Below, in pieces: positions 1 to 8,506 of a stretch of 64,000 nt of DNA (position 1 is its first letter; every line of letters begins with the position of its first letter). Origin of the DNA: SAR86 cluster bacterium (GTDB lineage: Bacteria; Pseudomonadota; Gammaproteobacteria; Magnimaribacterales; TMED112); assembly GCA_023703555.1 (NCBI GenBank), contig CP097968.1:579451-643450 (forward strand), read 5' to 3'. A model generated the notes under the pieces. That model was not told the DNA's origin and ran no database searches. It worked only from the letters and a program-made list of their open reading frames with translations. The position numbers and the translations under genes were made by a program.

Positions 1-3000
1 TAGTTAAATCCGAATGACAATCTTTGAGCTATAACTCCCCCTTCACCACTAGCACTGCCGTAGTTAGCTCCTGTACCACCATCTCTAAGTTGGTTTCTAT
101 GCCAAACATCCTCTGCTTGCCAATCTAGAAGGTTGTTAACTCTAACTCTTAGAATTAAACCATCAAGACCATACGCTGAAGCATCAACATTAACACCCGC
201 ATTAACCATATACCAGCCTTCAATATGGTTTGGTAAATAGGTGCCATCAAAAGTATTTACATACTTATCAGGCTGCTCATTGTAGTCCCAATCGTTGTCA
301 AATTTTCCTTCTCCATAGTAGAAAACATCAACATATGAAACAAACGAGCCATAAAAATGCTGGAACTGTGTATAGAATTGATTTCTAGCATTGTTACCAA
401 ACTCTCCAGTGTTGTCATTTATGTCTGTACCTGTAGCAGAGAATAAATCCTTCTCATTATAAATGTGCTTGACATTAAGCTGGAAATCTCCAAAGTTATC
501 TCCAAGATCAACGCCAGCCCAACCAAGCGCAAAGTTGGCAAAATCAGCTACTGAGTTAAAGTAGTTTAGTTCTGAAATTGTTGCTTCGTACTCGTATATA
601 GCAGCATTAACCTGACCAGCAATGTATGCAACCTCTCCAGCACCTCTCAGCAACTGGAAATCTGCGCCTCTAAAGAATTGTCCACAAAATGGGTTATTTG
701 GGAAATTCGTAGAGTCATAACAAGCATTCATAATTTGAGTTGGTGTATATGATGTTATTGCATCTGAAATATCGATGACAATTTTATCAACAGCCAATGA
801 AAGCTCGCCCGGAACAAAACTTGGTTGAAAGACAAGTCCATAACCCTGTGCCTCCGCACTTTCATTAGCTAAATTCACATTTCCACCACTTCGTCCTTGA
901 ACAGACGCATTTTTAGCTAATGACTCCCAGTTGGTAATATCTACACCATAACGTTGTGCATCAGCTAAACAGTTTGCTCTTCTTACTGCAGGATTAGGTC
1001 CAGCATCAATAAAGCTCTGGTCGCATGGGTCATTCACAAAGTCCCCAGTGGCAACAACAGGCTGGAATAATTCACCCATTGAAGGCGCTCTTACAGCATT
1101 TTGTTGATTAAGTCTTATTCTTAAATCGTCAGTGAATCTAACGTTCAGACCGACATTATCGGCTTCATCAACTCCAGCTAGGCTGTTATCAAGCTCTCTA
1201 AAAGAATACTCAAGATCAACTCCTTTAAGTAGACTTACACCTCCCAAAGATAATTCACCGAAACCATTTCCAAGAAGTGGAACAAACAATTCATAGTAAA
1301 CGTCTGATGTCGAGAAAGCACCAGCAACATCGGCACTGTAACCATCTCTGTAAATACTAGCTTTTGAACCACCATCAACTCTGTAGTCAACAGCCTCTTT
1401 TCTTTGCTCAAAACCTACAAGAGCTAAAACCTCTCCTGCTGGAAGATCAAATAGTGGTCCCTGAACGTTTCCAAATCTGACGATCTGATCAATCTGGTTG
1501 CTAGAAAAAATATTGGCTGTTACATAATCAAGTTGTGCTTGTGAAGGAGTATAGTAGCCAAATGGTTGTACTGGCACACAATCGCCAGGAGCACCTAACA
1601 ATAAGGATCCTGAAACAGCTGCGTTGCCATAAACAGTTGGCATGATTCTGTTTCTATAATCATCCACATAATTAAATCTACAATCAATTTCGCCAGTATC
1701 CGGATTTACGCCAACATCAATAGCAGCAAAAAAACGTCCATCGATGTAATCAGTTTCTGTTGATAAAACTTTGCTTTTACCAAAAGAGTATCCTACTTGC
1801 CAATCATAACCCCTATCAAAAGCAAATACCTCGCCCTCAAGTGAGAAGTTAAAGCTTGTAGTATTACTTGCATTAGTTGGTCTTGGTACCCAGCTTAAAG
1901 GTGCCCATTGCAGATAAACTCCTTCAATTGGCTCACCGCCAACAGTTAGTGTTGCAAGTAAATCTTGAGCTTGCTGAGAGAAGAAAGGATAGTCTAGCGG
2001 AAGAAATGGAGGTTGCGCTGTTCCCCCAAATAGTCCTGACTGGTACTGTGGCTGTGTGACAGTTGGGAAGGTTTCAAATTGTGACGAATAAACCTCGGTT
2101 TTAAACTTTGCAAAATTTAAATCATAAGTATAAAAAGAAGAAACATTATATCTATCATAAGCATTTGAGAAAGAACCGTATTGGTCTAAGTAAAGTCCTG
2201 CTCCACCTACAGACCATATAGCATTACCTGTAGCTCCTCCCGGTACAGCTTGTGTAAGATTGCCATTATTATCAAATTCATATGCAAAACCATCATCACA
2301 TAAGCCTGCTCCTCTGTTAAGAAGAACAGTTGATCCACAGGTCGCAAAACCATTCTGACTCAACCCGTACAATCTATAGCTTGGATAGAATCCACTTTGT
2401 CCTGAATAAGCAGCGTCTGCAAGAGTTGTTCTATACAAATAGTTTTCTCTAAATGGCAGCATGGTTTCATCAATTCTCGGTGTTTTTGTCATCTCAAGCG
2501 AAAGTACAAAGTTTCCTCTGCCATCTGCAGAGTTGAAACCCATAAGTGATCTAAATGCCTCTTCAGCACCTTCAAAGTCAGCTAGTAATGAATTGTAATC
2601 ATATGAAAATTCGAAGCCCTCGTAGTCCTCTTTTAAAATAAAGTTAATAACACCTGCAACAGCATCCGCTCCATAAACCGCAGCTCCACCAACAGATTTC
2701 ACTTCAACTCTATCAATCAGGGCATTAGGAATGTTGTTTGTGTCAACGGCTGAACCAAGACTTCCAATGGCAGAGTTTCCTGACACAAAGCGCTTACCAT
2801 TAACTAACGTAAGTGTTCTCTGTGCACCTAATCCAAAGCTATCACCAATATTTTGGCCAATATCCTCTGAACCATCGTATTGACTGTCACCAAAATTACT
2901 TGCTCCAATACCTACAAACGGAAGTGCAAACAAAGCTTCTGCAGCTTTTGTATAACCCCTATTCTCAATATCTTCAGATGTAATAACGGTAACTGGTGCG

Positions 3001-3161
3001 TTGGTCTCAAAGTTGGATCTCTTGATCCTTGAACCAGTAACTACTACCTCTTCTGTACCATCGTCAGAAGCGCTCTCCTCTTCGTCCTCTTGCGAGAATG
3101 CGTAAGAGGATGTTAAGAGTAAAAAAAATAAACTGCATCTAAGTGCATCTTTCAATAACAT
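1..3161 (-). CDS. TonB-dependent outer-membrane receptor, 3' end cut by the window edge
   Basis: Reading the minus strand from an ATG at 3161 gives more than 1,050 open codons with no stop before base 3. The N-terminus is a signal peptide (MLLKDALRCSLFFLLLTSSYAFSQ), then an acidic stretch and a TonB-box-like EEVVVTGSRI. A plug domain follows, with RVEVKSVGGAAVYGADAVAGVINF, the form typical of large receptors of marine Gammaproteobacteria. The rest is aromatic-rich beta-barrel sequence, and the last readable residues (RLSFGFN plus the first two bases of a codon) look like a barrel end, so only one or a few residues are missing. The start at 3161 is preferred over an in-frame ATG at 3167 because GGAGG lies 7 bases upstream of it. 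The family uses TonB energy to import bulky ligands. The ligand here is unknown; the plug resembles the receptor at 4606-7869. Confidence 0.93.
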   Translation of the reverse strand, partial: MLLKDALRCSLFFLLLTSSYAFSQEDEEESASDDGTEEVVVTGSRIKRSNFETNAPVTVITSEDIENRGYTKAAEALFALPFVGIGASNFGDSQYDGSEDIGQNIGDSFGLGAQRTLTLVNGKRFVSGNSAIGSLGSAVDTNNIPNALIDRVEVKSVGGAAVYGADAVAGVINFILKEDYEGFEFSYDYNSLLADFEGAEEAFRSLMGFNSADGRGNFVLSLEMTKTPRIDETMLPFRENYLYRTTLADAAYSGQSGFYPSYRLYGLSQNGFATCGSTVLLNRGAGLCDDGFAYEFDNNGNLTQAVPGGATGNAIWSVGGAGLYLDQYGSFSNAYDRYNVSSFYTYDLNFAKFKTEVYSSQFETFPTVTQPQYQSGLFGGTAQPPFLPLDYPFFSQQAQDLLATLTVGGEPIEGVYLQWAPLSWVPRPTNASNTTSFNFSLEGEVFAFDRGYDWQVGYSFGKSKVLSTETDYIDGRFFAAIDVGVNPDTGEIDCRFNYVDDYRNRIMPTVYGNAAVSGSLLLGAPGDCVPVQPFGYYTPSQAQLDYVTANIFSSNQIDQIVRFGNVQGPLFDLPAGEVLALVGFEQRKEAVDYRVDGGSKASIYRDGYSADVAGAFSTSDVYYELFVPLLGNGFGELSLGGVSLLKGVDLEYSFRELDNSLAGVDEADNVGLNVRFTDDLRIRLNQQNAVRAPSMGELFQPVVATGDFVNDPCDQSFIDAGPNPAVRRANCLADAQRYGVDITNWESLAKNASVQGRSGGNVNLANESAEAQGYGLVFQPSFVPGELSLAVDKIVIDISDAITSYTPTQIMNACYDSTNFPNNPFCGQFFRGADFQLLRGAGEVAYIAGQVNAAIYEYEATISELNYFNSVADFANFALGWAGVDLGDNFGDFQLNVKHIYNEKDLFSATGTDINDNTGEFGNNARNQFYTQFQHFYGSFVSYVDVFYYGEGKFDNDWDYNEQPDKYVNTFDGTYLPNHIEGWYMVNAGVNVDASAYGLDGLILRVRVNNLLDWQAEDVWHRNQLRDGGTGANYGSASGEGGVIAQRLSFGFN

Positions 3162-3276
3162 CGACATTCCTCCAGTGTTTCTTAGCTACTATTTTTAAAG
3201 CTATAGAACACTATAAAACTTGTTTATGTTACGATATTGTCACAGATCACATGGGGTTACAATCGAAATTCTTCAT

Positions 3277-4146
3277 TTAAAGCAGTTTTTTTGGTTTTTT
3301 TTCGCTATTTGCAAAAAAAACACCCATGAAAATCAACATCGAACCAGCAAACATAGGAATTGTAAAGGCTTCGTCTAATACCAAAATGCCCAAACTTATA
3401 CTTGAGACCGGAACAAGATAAGTAACAAATGAAGCATTAATAGGACCAATTTTTTTAATTAGTTTAATAAAAATAACATATGCTAACGAGGTGTTTATTA
3501 CACCTAAAATAGCTAAGTAGGTCCACGAATCTCTTGTCAGATTTTGTAAAGTATTGGAGGTATTTAGTAAAAATGGAAGCATGATGATTGCGCCGACAAT
3601 TATTGATCCCATACCTATAAAGGAATTACTGATATGTTCTGGTGTTTTTGCAAGATATATGCCGGCTATGGCATAAGATAAAGAGGCAATAATACACAGT
3701 ATCGATGAAAATGGATCGAATCCACCTGATGGACCTACCAACACAAACAGACCTACAAAACCAATTACTACCCCAATGAGCTTAAAAACACTAAATTCAC
3801 CTTTGTAAATTGAAAACAGAAGCAATGCTGTAAGAATTGGCACAGTAGCTTGTAAAATTGATAGTGATCCTGCTCCCAATTCTACCGAAGCAAAGGCAAA
3901 AAGAGTAAAAGGTAAAGCCGTATTTAGGATTCCAACCAAAACAAAAGCAAATCCATGGTCATAGAATGAATATTTCTTAAATTTAACTATAAAGAAAGGG
4001 GTTATGAATAACGCTGCCAACATCATCCTAATTGAAACTATCTCCAATGGAGCTAGTCCCTCCAAAACAAGCAGTCTCAAGAAAAGAAATGACCCTCCCC
4101 ACAGAATTGAGACAAATAATAAAGTTAGAAAATCAACAAGCTTCAT
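3277..4146 (-). CDS. EamA/DMT-family inner-membrane transporter
   Basis: The protein of about 289 residues has some ten hydrophobic segments and two EamA repeats, beginning MKLVDFLTLLFVSILWGGSF. The WGGSF motif in helix 1 and the GPINASF...VPVSSISLGILVLDE region of the second half are typical of drug/metabolite exporters (RhaT/YdcZ superfamily). The reading frame extends upstream to a GTG at 4179, but that part lies inside a terminator hairpin, so the ATG at 4146 is the sensible start. This leaves only four bases between the terminator T-run and the start codon and no Shine-Dalgarno sequence. The substrate cannot be told from sequence; family members export amino acids and other metabolites. 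It stands alone, with the TonB receptor gene downstream on the same strand. Confidence 0.88.
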   Translation of the reverse strand: MKLVDFLTLLFVSILWGGSFLFLRLLVLEGLAPLEIVSIRMMLAALFITPFFIVKFKKYSFYDHGFAFVLVGILNTALPFTLFAFASVELGAGSLSILQATVPILTALLLFSIYKGEFSVFKLIGVVIGFVGLFVLVGPSGGFDPFSSILCIIASLSYAIAGIYLAKTPEHISNSFIGMGSIIVGAIIMLPFLLNTSNTLQNLTRDSWTYLAILGVINTSLAYVIFIKLIKKIGPINASFVTYLVPVSSISLGILVLDEAFTIPMFAGSMLIFMGVFFANSEKKPKKLL

Positions 4147-4150
4147 ATTA

Positions 4151-4177
4151 AAAAAAAGGCCTCTTAATAAAGAGGCC
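4151..4177 (-). terminator. Rho-independent terminator of the upstream minus-strand transcript
   Basis: On the minus strand GGCCTCTT - TATT - AAGAGGCC forms a perfect 8-bp stem with a four-base loop, followed by seven T residues. It ends just before the EamA start codon and would close a transcript coming from the 4200-4550 region. Confidence 0.85.
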
Positions 4178-4345
4178 ACTCTGTAAACCTAAATTTACAG
4201 TCGGACGGGATTAAACTGTCGTCAGCAATTACCTCCCAACAATCCTGAGTTTAATATAATACTAATTTGGATCACCTCCTTGGTCAGAGAATTAATCTAT
4301 CACGTAGTATCTCTCTGCTTGGATAGTACGCGAGACGTATACCAG
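4151..4345 (-). ncRNA. Candidate structured RNA with an anti-Shine-Dalgarno-complementary segment
   Basis: There is no convincing reading frame here, but on the minus strand there are several helices: CAGAG...CTCTG (around 4318-4286), ATTAAAC...GTTTAAT enclosing a loop with GGGAGG (about 4250-4208), CTGTAAA-TTTAGG-TTTACAG (4200-4181), and the terminator at 4177-4151. The minus strand also has AAGGAGGTGATCCAA (4281-4267), a perfect 15-base complement to the 3' end of gammaproteobacterial 16S rRNA. No ATG, GTG or TTG starts within 4-12 bases after it. There are GGA motifs in AAGGAGG, CAGGATT and GGGAGG, so a CsrA-sponge role is another possibility. It may be a separate sRNA or the 3' part of the LexA-controlled transcript that starts near 4533. 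It does not resemble 6S RNA, 4.5S RNA, tmRNA or RNase P RNA as far as can be judged by eye. Confidence 0.5.
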
Positions 4346-4367
4346 AATAATAATTTAATTATTGGTT

Positions 4368-4532
4368 TTAGAAAAGATCTTTTTGTGTATGCGCATAGTT
4401 TTTTTCTGTGATGATGTTGTCTAGGAATAAACGCGCTTGTTTCAGATCATTATTAAAATATTGAAAGGCCACTCTTTTAATTAAGTGCTGGTCTAATGGT
4501 TTGTTTAAAAAATGTTTAAATAATTCCTTCAT
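4368..4532 (-). CDS. Small hypothetical protein under LexA control
   Basis: This 54-residue, basic, soluble-looking protein begins MKELFKHFLNKPLDQHL and ends TEKNYAHTQKDLF. It has no signal peptide or membrane segment and does not match a family I recognise. The frame can be extended to a TTG at 4562, but that lies next to the terminator of the upstream receptor gene and would put the LexA box inside the coding region. The ATG at 4532 is therefore preferred. A LexA-type box abuts this ATG and a -10-like TATACT (4546-4541) lies within the box. The transcript would then be leaderless or nearly so. The gene is followed by a structured RNA region and a terminator at 4151. Reality of the gene rests mainly on the operator, so confidence is moderate. 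Confidence 0.55.
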   Translation of the reverse strand: MKELFKHFLNKPLDQHLIKRVAFQYFNNDLKQARLFLDNIITEKNYAHTQKDLF

Positions 4533-4551
4533 ACTGTATAAGTATACAGTA
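4532..4551 (-). promoter_or_regulatory. LexA (SOS) box
   Basis: The plus-strand text is TACTGTATAAGTATACAGTA. It has the CTGT-N8-ACAG core with the full TACTGT...ACAGTA flanks of the E. coli LexA consensus, and differs from the ideal only in the two centre-most bases. It sits between the terminator of the upstream receptor gene and the ATG of the small gene at 4368-4532, where bound LexA would cover the -10 region. Confidence 0.85.
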
Positions 4552-4560
4552 TTTTTGATC

Positions 4561-4591
4561 AAAAAAAAAGGGAGGTCTCCCTCCCTTTTTT
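4561..4591. terminator. Bidirectional rho-independent terminator
   Basis: A-run, GGGAGG-TCT-CCCTCCC stem, then T6 on the plus strand; read on the minus strand it has the same stem followed by nine T. It lies 14 bases after the stop codon of the receptor gene at 4606-7869 and separates that gene from the LexA-controlled unit. The stem is close in sequence to the one after the receptor gene at 24119-26878. Confidence 0.9.
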
Positions 4592-4605
4592 AAGATAGGA
4601 CTAAA

Positions 4606-7600
4606 TTAAAATCTTATTTGAAGGACTCCGGTAAGAGTTCTACCAGGCGATACCCAGTTTAGCTCTTGATCGAAGACGTCAGTCTCGGACCCGTCGTAGT
4701 CCATAAGATTTGAAGCAATAACTCTTAGAGTTACATTTTCATTGGCTCTATAGCCCAAACCACCATCAAAGGTTGTGTAACCTCTGTATTCAGTCATAGG
4801 TTCCTCGTTGTAGTCCAGATAGGCATCTGCTTGATTTTCCATATCTTGGAAGATATCAATCTTACCACCTGATCTACTATTTGCTGAAACCCATGCGTAC
4901 CAGTTGCCATTTGCATATTCAACTGTAGTGTCATAGAACCACTCATCGTTTCCATACTGTCCTGTGAAACTTGCTAGATCCTCTGGGTCACCAGATGAAG
5001 CTGAAGAGTCATACTCTTCGTTAAATGCTCTCCATCTGAGTGCCATTGAACCTAAGTCCATAGCAACATTTTCTCTGGTTACAAAAGATAGTGCTTCTGA
5101 AACATCAAATGCCCAATTAGCTTTCCAGACATATGTTGCGAAGTTTCTTAAACCAGCATTAATAAGACCTTGTTCGAAGTATACAACCTCACCCTCTGCG
5201 TCTCTCTGGAATCTATCGCAGAAAGCGTTTGGATAATCGTCAAAATCGTAACAAGAATTCATTATCTGTGTAACAGAGAATGATGTGATGTAATCCTCAA
5301 GATCAATTTTAATGTAGTCAACAGCGAAATCTAACTGTCCAAATAGTACATCTGCTAACCATGAAGGCCTATAAATAACACCTGTTGATTCGGTAACAGC
5401 GCTCTCGTTGAACAAATTAGGGTTACCACCGGTAACACCAGTTGCCGTTTCAGTTACAATTTTACTTCTGAAAACTGACTCCCCTGTTGATGGATCAACA
5501 AAGTTTAGTGGCAAGTTTTCTGATGCACAGTTTGCTCGTCTAACTTCAGGGTTTCTGCCTTCTCCTATAAATCTATAGTCACAAGGGTCAGAAGCAAATT
5601 GATATGTTCTTACCTGTGGACCAAAAAGATCACCAATATCTGGAGCCTTAACAGCAGTTTGATCTGAGTATCTAAAGGACAGATCATCTGTAACAGCCCA
5701 CGCCAATGATAAAGCTTCAACATCAAAATCACCTGCCTGTGAGTTTTCAATAGTTCTTGCTGAGAAGTCAAGAGTTAAAGCATCAACAAAAGGTAATTCC
5801 ATGTTTCTTGTAACAAGTGGAACTTTTACCTCGTAGTAAAATGCATCAACCTCGTAGTTACCGCCAACTGTTTCTCTAGCTGCACTAAAACCAAGTCCAA
5901 GTCTTTGCATTGTGCCAGCTATATAGTCTGCTGCCTCTACCCTAGCTTCATAACCTGCAGCAAAACCAATAGAAGCTCCGTTTGGAAGCGTCACAAGATC
6001 ACCAGTGATGTTGACATAAGTCAATTCCTGTAGAATTTCTGAAATATTTCTTCTATTCGAACCGATGTAGTCTCTAGCTGCTTGTGAAACTGTTCCACGA
6101 CCAAGTATGTTTAAAGGAACACACTCTCCTGGTGAGCCCACAAGAGGAAGTTCATTGGTTGGAGTTCCGTCGTCGTTGTAGTATCCACCCAAGTAACCAC
6201 CACCATAAATGTACTCGTAGCTCCATGGATCATAGTCGGGGTCGTAATTCATCTTACAGTCTATTTCACCAAAGTTTTCAGAAGTAGGGTCATCGTTAAT
6301 ACCAACGTCTAAAGCTGCTGCATATCTAGCACCTATCACGTCTGGTGAATCAGAAAGAATTTGTGTTCTTCCCCACTGATATCCTGCCTCCCAATCGTAG
6401 ACGTTACCACCCAATGCAAAGTCACCTCTCAGGCCACCTGCAAAATAATTAACATTGTTCCTGTTATCTGCGCCGTATACACCAGTACCATTACTGAAAA
6501 GGTCTTCGTGAGATTTGGACAAATATCCGCCACTTAAGCCATAGCTTGAAAGAATGTCCCTTGAGCCTTGTGTAAGGTATGGATAATCTATTGGAATGTA
6601 CACTGGCGAATAGATACCAGGCGAGAAACCCCAATATGAATAAGGGTTATTTCCTTGCCCATAGTCGGTTGCAAAGAAAGTGTTTGCAACTGCGTTGAAA
6701 TAAAGACTTACATTGTCATTTAGATCGTAGTTAGCAAACATACTAAAGTTTTGTCTTTCAAAACCAGGTCTGTAAAGATCGTTAAAGTCTCTATTTTCTG
6801 ACGAACCATCGAATGTAAATAAAGCATTTCCGTATGGAATGCCCATATCTTGTGGGGCCAAGTCACCTGGTTGAGCAAAATGATATCTTACTCCATCAGG
6901 TCCAAGCGCTCCATCATAAGCCCAGTAACCATAGTATCCAACAAATGGATAAGGAAGTATTGAAAGCAAGCCTGAAAATGGCAATCCGGTGAGGTTAACA
7001 CAACCAGTTTCTGTTCTTTGTCCACCACTTGTTGGTACCACCGAACCAGGAGCCATGTATTTACGCTGATATGAAGGCCCATCGTAGTTTCTGAAGAAAC
7101 CACCACCTGTAGGACATGTACCATCTGACGCTTTAATTCTTTCAACATCTCTAGAATAAACTGTGCCAATTTCTTCGTATTGATAACTTACTGTGATGTT
7201 ACCAGCGCCGTCGCCAAAGTTTCCACCAAAAACATATTGAGCTGATAGATCGGATGAAAGGCCTGCATAGTCATCGTATACTATGTTAAGTTCAGAGCCC
7301 TCAAAATCGTCTCTCAGAATAAAGTTCATAACACCAGCAATACCGTCAGCACCATATACTGCTGAACCACCGGCATTCACAATTTCAACTCTTTCAATCA
7401 AAGCCGATGGTATGTTGTTTATATCAACAGCATTACCAAAACCAGCCGCACCCTCAGGTGAGATAGCTGAAACAAATCGCTTACCATTAACAAGTACAAG
7501 AGTTCTACCTGAACCAATTGCAAAGTTACTTGCAAGAGATTGACCGATACCCCCACTTGCTTGGTTATTGTTAAAACTACCTAGTGGTGTATTAACAGTG

Positions 7601-7869
7601 TTTACAATCTCCACACCTGGAACGTCAAACAGAGCTTCTGAGGCATTTGTGTAGCCCCTATTCTCATATTCTTCACCATAAATGATGGTTACAGGTTGTG
7701 AAACTTCATATTCAGATCTAGCAATCCTAGATCCAGTAACAACAACTTCTTCTGGCTCCGCCTCTTCTTCTTCAGCTACTTCAACAGAATCGACATCAAC
7801 GTCTTCCTGCGCTTGAGTAAAACTAAAAAATCCAAGAGAGATCAGTAGAAAAAATAGTCTTTTAGTCAT
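4606..7869 (-). CDS. TonB-dependent outer-membrane receptor (1,087 residues)
   Basis: A signal peptide (MTKRLFFLLISLGFFSFTQAQ) is followed by an acidic linker and the TonB-box-like EEVVVTGSRIARSEYEVSQP. The plug domain (about residues 45-190) contains GRTLVLVNGKRFV and RVEIVNAGGSAVYGADGIAGVMNF, then a long beta-barrel rich in Tyr, Asp and Gly, ending in GRTLTGVLQIRF with the C-terminal Phe of outer-membrane barrels. AGGGG lies five bases upstream of the ATG. It is closely similar in plan to the receptor at 1-3161, with shared motifs such as FVDP or VNDPCD and ITSFSVTQIMNSCYDF; the two probably arose by duplication. It works with TonB-ExbBD to import a large ligand, unknown here. A single-gene unit ending in the terminator at 4561-4591. 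Confidence 0.95.
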   Translation of the reverse strand: MTKRLFFLLISLGFFSFTQAQEDVDVDSVEVAEEEEAEPEEVVVTGSRIARSEYEVSQPVTIIYGEEYENRGYTNASEALFDVPGVEIVNTVNTPLGSFNNNQASGGIGQSLASNFAIGSGRTLVLVNGKRFVSAISPEGAAGFGNAVDINNIPSALIERVEIVNAGGSAVYGADGIAGVMNFILRDDFEGSELNIVYDDYAGLSSDLSAQYVFGGNFGDGAGNITVSYQYEEIGTVYSRDVERIKASDGTCPTGGGFFRNYDGPSYQRKYMAPGSVVPTSGGQRTETGCVNLTGLPFSGLLSILPYPFVGYYGYWAYDGALGPDGVRYHFAQPGDLAPQDMGIPYGNALFTFDGSSENRDFNDLYRPGFERQNFSMFANYDLNDNVSLYFNAVANTFFATDYGQGNNPYSYWGFSPGIYSPVYIPIDYPYLTQGSRDILSSYGLSGGYLSKSHEDLFSNGTGVYGADNRNNVNYFAGGLRGDFALGGNVYDWEAGYQWGRTQILSDSPDVIGARYAAALDVGINDDPTSENFGEIDCKMNYDPDYDPWSYEYIYGGGYLGGYYNDDGTPTNELPLVGSPGECVPLNILGRGTVSQAARDYIGSNRRNISEILQELTYVNITGDLVTLPNGASIGFAAGYEARVEAADYIAGTMQRLGLGFSAARETVGGNYEVDAFYYEVKVPLVTRNMELPFVDALTLDFSARTIENSQAGDFDVEALSLAWAVTDDLSFRYSDQTAVKAPDIGDLFGPQVRTYQFASDPCDYRFIGEGRNPEVRRANCASENLPLNFVDPSTGESVFRSKIVTETATGVTGGNPNLFNESAVTESTGVIYRPSWLADVLFGQLDFAVDYIKIDLEDYITSFSVTQIMNSCYDFDDYPNAFCDRFQRDAEGEVVYFEQGLINAGLRNFATYVWKANWAFDVSEALSFVTRENVAMDLGSMALRWRAFNEEYDSSASSGDPEDLASFTGQYGNDEWFYDTTVEYANGNWYAWVSANSRSGGKIDIFQDMENQADAYLDYNEEPMTEYRGYTTFDGGLGYRANENVTLRVIASNLMDYDGSETDVFDQELNWVSPGRTLTGVLQIRF

Positions 7870-7979
7870 ATTAGCCCCTAAAAATTAATTAATTAATAAC
7901 ACTTTATCGCCTGATTAGCCCATTTTGTCAAGCTTTTTAAATCTTTTTTTAAGTGTGTTAAAGTTCAGAATTTTAAAAA

Positions 7980-8276
7980 TCAATCCCAAGCAATGACCAC
8001 ATTTCCTGAGTGTGGATCCGTAACACCGAGTTCTGGAGAAATTTCTTCTAAGTAATCTCTTATGGTGTCAAGGTTTGAAATCATTTCAGGTCTTGATTTT
8101 ACAAGGCTTTCCTCTGATTCCCAAAGTCCAAAAAAGAAGAATTCTCGATCCCCTGTTTGAATGGTATATGCTTGCTCTTGGCCTTCGCTTAGAACAAAAT
8201 TTCTACAAGCATCCAAATAATCTTGCTCGTGACCTTCTTTAACTACACACTTTACTATGTTTGCAAACTTACTCAT
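7980..8276 (-). CDS. Antibiotic biosynthesis monooxygenase (ABM) domain protein
   Basis: A 98-residue protein, MSKFANIVKCVVKEGHEQDYLDACRNF..., with the ferredoxin-like ABM fold pattern: a beta strand, the KEGHEQDYLDA helix, a central strand YTIQTGDREFFFFGLWES, and a second helix. Family members are small cofactor-free monooxygenases or quinol-degrading enzymes such as YgiN, but many have no proven activity. The ATG at 8276 is chosen over one at 8288 because GGAGGT at 8287-8282 is then correctly spaced. A monocistronic gene between a receptor and tRNA-Ser. Specific substrate unknown. Confidence 0.75.
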   Translation of the reverse strand: MSKFANIVKCVVKEGHEQDYLDACRNFVLSEGQEQAYTIQTGDREFFFFGLWESEESLVKSRPEMISNLDTIRDYLEEISPELGVTDPHSGNVVIAWD

Positions 8277-8393
8277 TTTTACCTCCATATGGTTGAATAT
8301 AGATCTTACTAAGTTCTAGATATGATGTAACTAATTTTGAAGAAATATTAAATACCATTGTGTTTTCCGGAGCAGAAAAAGGATCTGAGATAC

Positions 8394-8484
8394 TGGCGGA
8401 GAGAGAGGGATTCGAACCCTCGGAACGCTACAAACGTTCACTACCTTTCCAAGATAGCGCGATCGACCACTCTGCCATCTCTCC
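8394..8484 (-). tRNA. tRNA-Ser(GGA)
   Basis: A 91-base cloverleaf with a long variable arm typical of class II tRNA, starting GGAGAGATGGCAGAGTGG and ending with an encoded CCA. The anticodon loop is TTGGAAA, giving anticodon GGA (codons UCC and UCU). The T-loop GGTTCGAATCC is standard. Confidence 0.97.
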
Positions 8485-8506
8485 TAAAAAATGATTATAA
8501 GGGTAA

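Noticed and set aside
4004-4186. Plus-strand frame opposite the EamA gene
   Set aside because: It is the shadow of a conserved membrane protein gene and runs into a terminator hairpin.
4267-4281. Plus-strand match to the 16S rRNA 3' end as a remnant of an rRNA gene
   Set aside because: Only the last 15 bases match; the upstream sequence has none of the helix-45 region. The structured minus-strand RNA is the better explanation.
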